In this document: one piece after another, positions 63,448 to 64,000 of the stretch
Position numbering within the stretch: position 1 is the first letter of the stretch
Layout of the letters: each line of letters opens with the position of its first letter
Source: Sphingobacterium paludis
GTDB lineage: Bacteria; Bacteroidota; Bacteroidia; Sphingobacteriales; Sphingobacteriaceae
Direction of reading: 5' to 3'
NCBI RefSeq assembly: GCF_004364125.1
Contig: NZ_SNZV01000001.1
Span: 62,001 to 126,000 of the forward strand
Length of the DNA: 64,000 nt
Notes under the pieces: generated by a model
What the model was told of the DNA's origin: nothing
Seen by the model: only the letters and a program-made list of their open reading frames with translations
Database searches by the model: none
Position numbers and translations under genes: made by a program

Positions 63448-64000
63448 TTATTGCAAAGGTACACCATATGCAATTTCTATCAAAAATCTTCTATCTAATG
63501 CGCCGATATAACTTGCGGCAGACTTCGAGAGAATGACAATAGCGCCTTGTGTATCAGCGTTATCGGTAAACTTTCCGACTACTTTGGCATAGGTAACATT
63601 TTTGGTCATCGGGTTGGTGATTTTCAAGATGGTGCCTATGGGAGCGGTTTTGTGGAGCGCGAGGTTGCTTTTGCCATCGGTTTCCAAGTTTTCCATCCAC
63701 ACGCCTATACCTTTTTCCTGCTTCTCCCGAATGCCATAACGGTTAGCTTCGAATCCTAGGTCTACAGCATGCTGCTCTGCAAGGCTCGGCGTATCCACTA
63801 TCGGATCGATAACAATTTCAGGCAGTGGTTCTTGATAGTCGGAATTCGGAATTTTCAGCAACTGCCCCTCTTTTACAGCGTCTGATGACAAATTGTTCAT
63901 CTTTTTAATGTCGGCTACCGTTGTATTGAAACGCTTCGAAATGGCAAACAACGTTTCACTCTTGCCCACTTTATATTCGGTGAGTACTTCCTGCTCATCG
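63448..64000 (-). CDS. LysM-domain protein, N-terminus beyond right edge
   Basis: The frame runs off the right edge, so only the C-terminal 183 residues or so are visible. A LysM repeat (YKVGKSETLFAISKRFNTTVADIKKMNNLSS) lies at the left of the visible protein, followed by a linker and an RlpA-like double-psi barrel domain (LHKTAPIGTILKITNP ... YAKVVGKFTD ... ILSKSAASYIGA). It is a peptidoglycan-binding envelope protein. Further LysM repeats are likely in the missing part. Confidence 0.85.
   Translation of the reverse strand, partial: DEQEVLTEYKVGKSETLFAISKRFNTTVADIKKMNNLSSDAVKEGQLLKIPNSDYQEPLPEIVIDPIVDTPSLAEQHAVDLGFEANRYGIREKQEKGIGVWMENLETDGKSNLALHKTAPIGTILKITNPMTKNVTYAKVVGKFTDNADTQGAIVILSKSAASYIGALDRRFLIEIAYGVPLQ

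Overview
The window reads as chromosomal sequence from a member of the Bacteroidota, most likely the family Sphingobacteriaceae (a Sphingobacterium-like organism). The evidence is the gene content: DUF3467 and DUF4290 proteins, the uppS - bamA - ompH - ompH block, a glycine-lipid acyltransferase pair, thrS-infC-rpmI-rplT, and a MurA with Asp in place of the catalytic Cys. Several genes also carry the Bacteroidota-type -7 box (TAnnTTTG), and most starts lack a strong Shine-Dalgarno sequence. The family assignment is inferred from protein resemblance, not from a database search. No rRNA, tRNA, CRISPR array, prophage or intact insertion sequence was seen. The region is mostly housekeeping, with small accessory stretches.

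Layout. 1-10.6 kb: truncated Bcr/CflA transporter, lgt, M42 aminopeptidase, DUF3467 protein, a GNAT-nitrilase fusion, DUF421 membrane protein, hotdog thioesterase, DUF819 membrane protein, two Gfo/Idh/MocA oxidoreductases and queE. 10.6-11.3 kb is a long intergenic gap. 11.3-16.6 kb: a lipoprotein, the translation cluster thrS-infC-rpmI-rplT, a DUF3060 secreted protein and a 2H phosphoesterase. 16.6-22.7 kb: a MocR/PdxR-type regulator divergent from a tightly packed biotin operon (ferritin-like protein, bioF, bioD, bioB, bioA). 22.9-24.1 kb: remnant of a histidine kinase and a DUF3050 protein. 24.2-31.4 kb, minus strand: two OmpH/Skp chaperones, bamA, uppS, an unknown small protein, nadK and a CBS-domain protein. 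31.6-33.4 kb: a two-gene glycine-lipid synthesis operon. 33.4-36.2 kb: a palindromic repeat, ElaA-like GNAT, YqeY, a tandem repeat, an SDR and menG. 36.6-43 kb: dnaB, a UvrD/PcrA helicase, DUF4290 and murA. 43-50.5 kb: 2-hydroxyacid dehydrogenase, amtB, lepA, folD, then small envelope or stress proteins. 50.5-58.9 kb: MBL hydrolase, methyltransferase and a four-gene tetR-tolC-adaptor-RND efflux operon. 59-64 kb: a candidate small RNA, a lipoprotein-Sco-cytochrome c operon, DUF4442, an MFS transporter, a 55-residue Cys-rich protein, a uridine kinase and a LysM protein cut by the right edge.

How genes work together. The biotin operon has the four late enzymes (BioF, BioA, BioD, BioB) but neither bioC nor a BioH-type esterase. 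Its first gene, transcribed from a recognisable promoter, encodes a ferritin-like protein with a complete set of six putative diiron ligands. This is the strongest candidate here for an undescribed function. The divergent MocR regulator faces a shared 64-bp gap holding a direct repeat near the -33 position of the bio promoter. The efflux operon looks self-regulated by its TetR. The OmpH pair, BamA and UppS form an envelope-assembly block. The acyltransferase pair matches the GlsA/GlsB glycine-lipid pathway known from Bacteroides.

Start codons were re-chosen in about sixteen genes where the longest reading frame ran into a promoter, or where an internal ATG gave a proper signal peptide or family N-terminus. 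These choices are stated in each entry.
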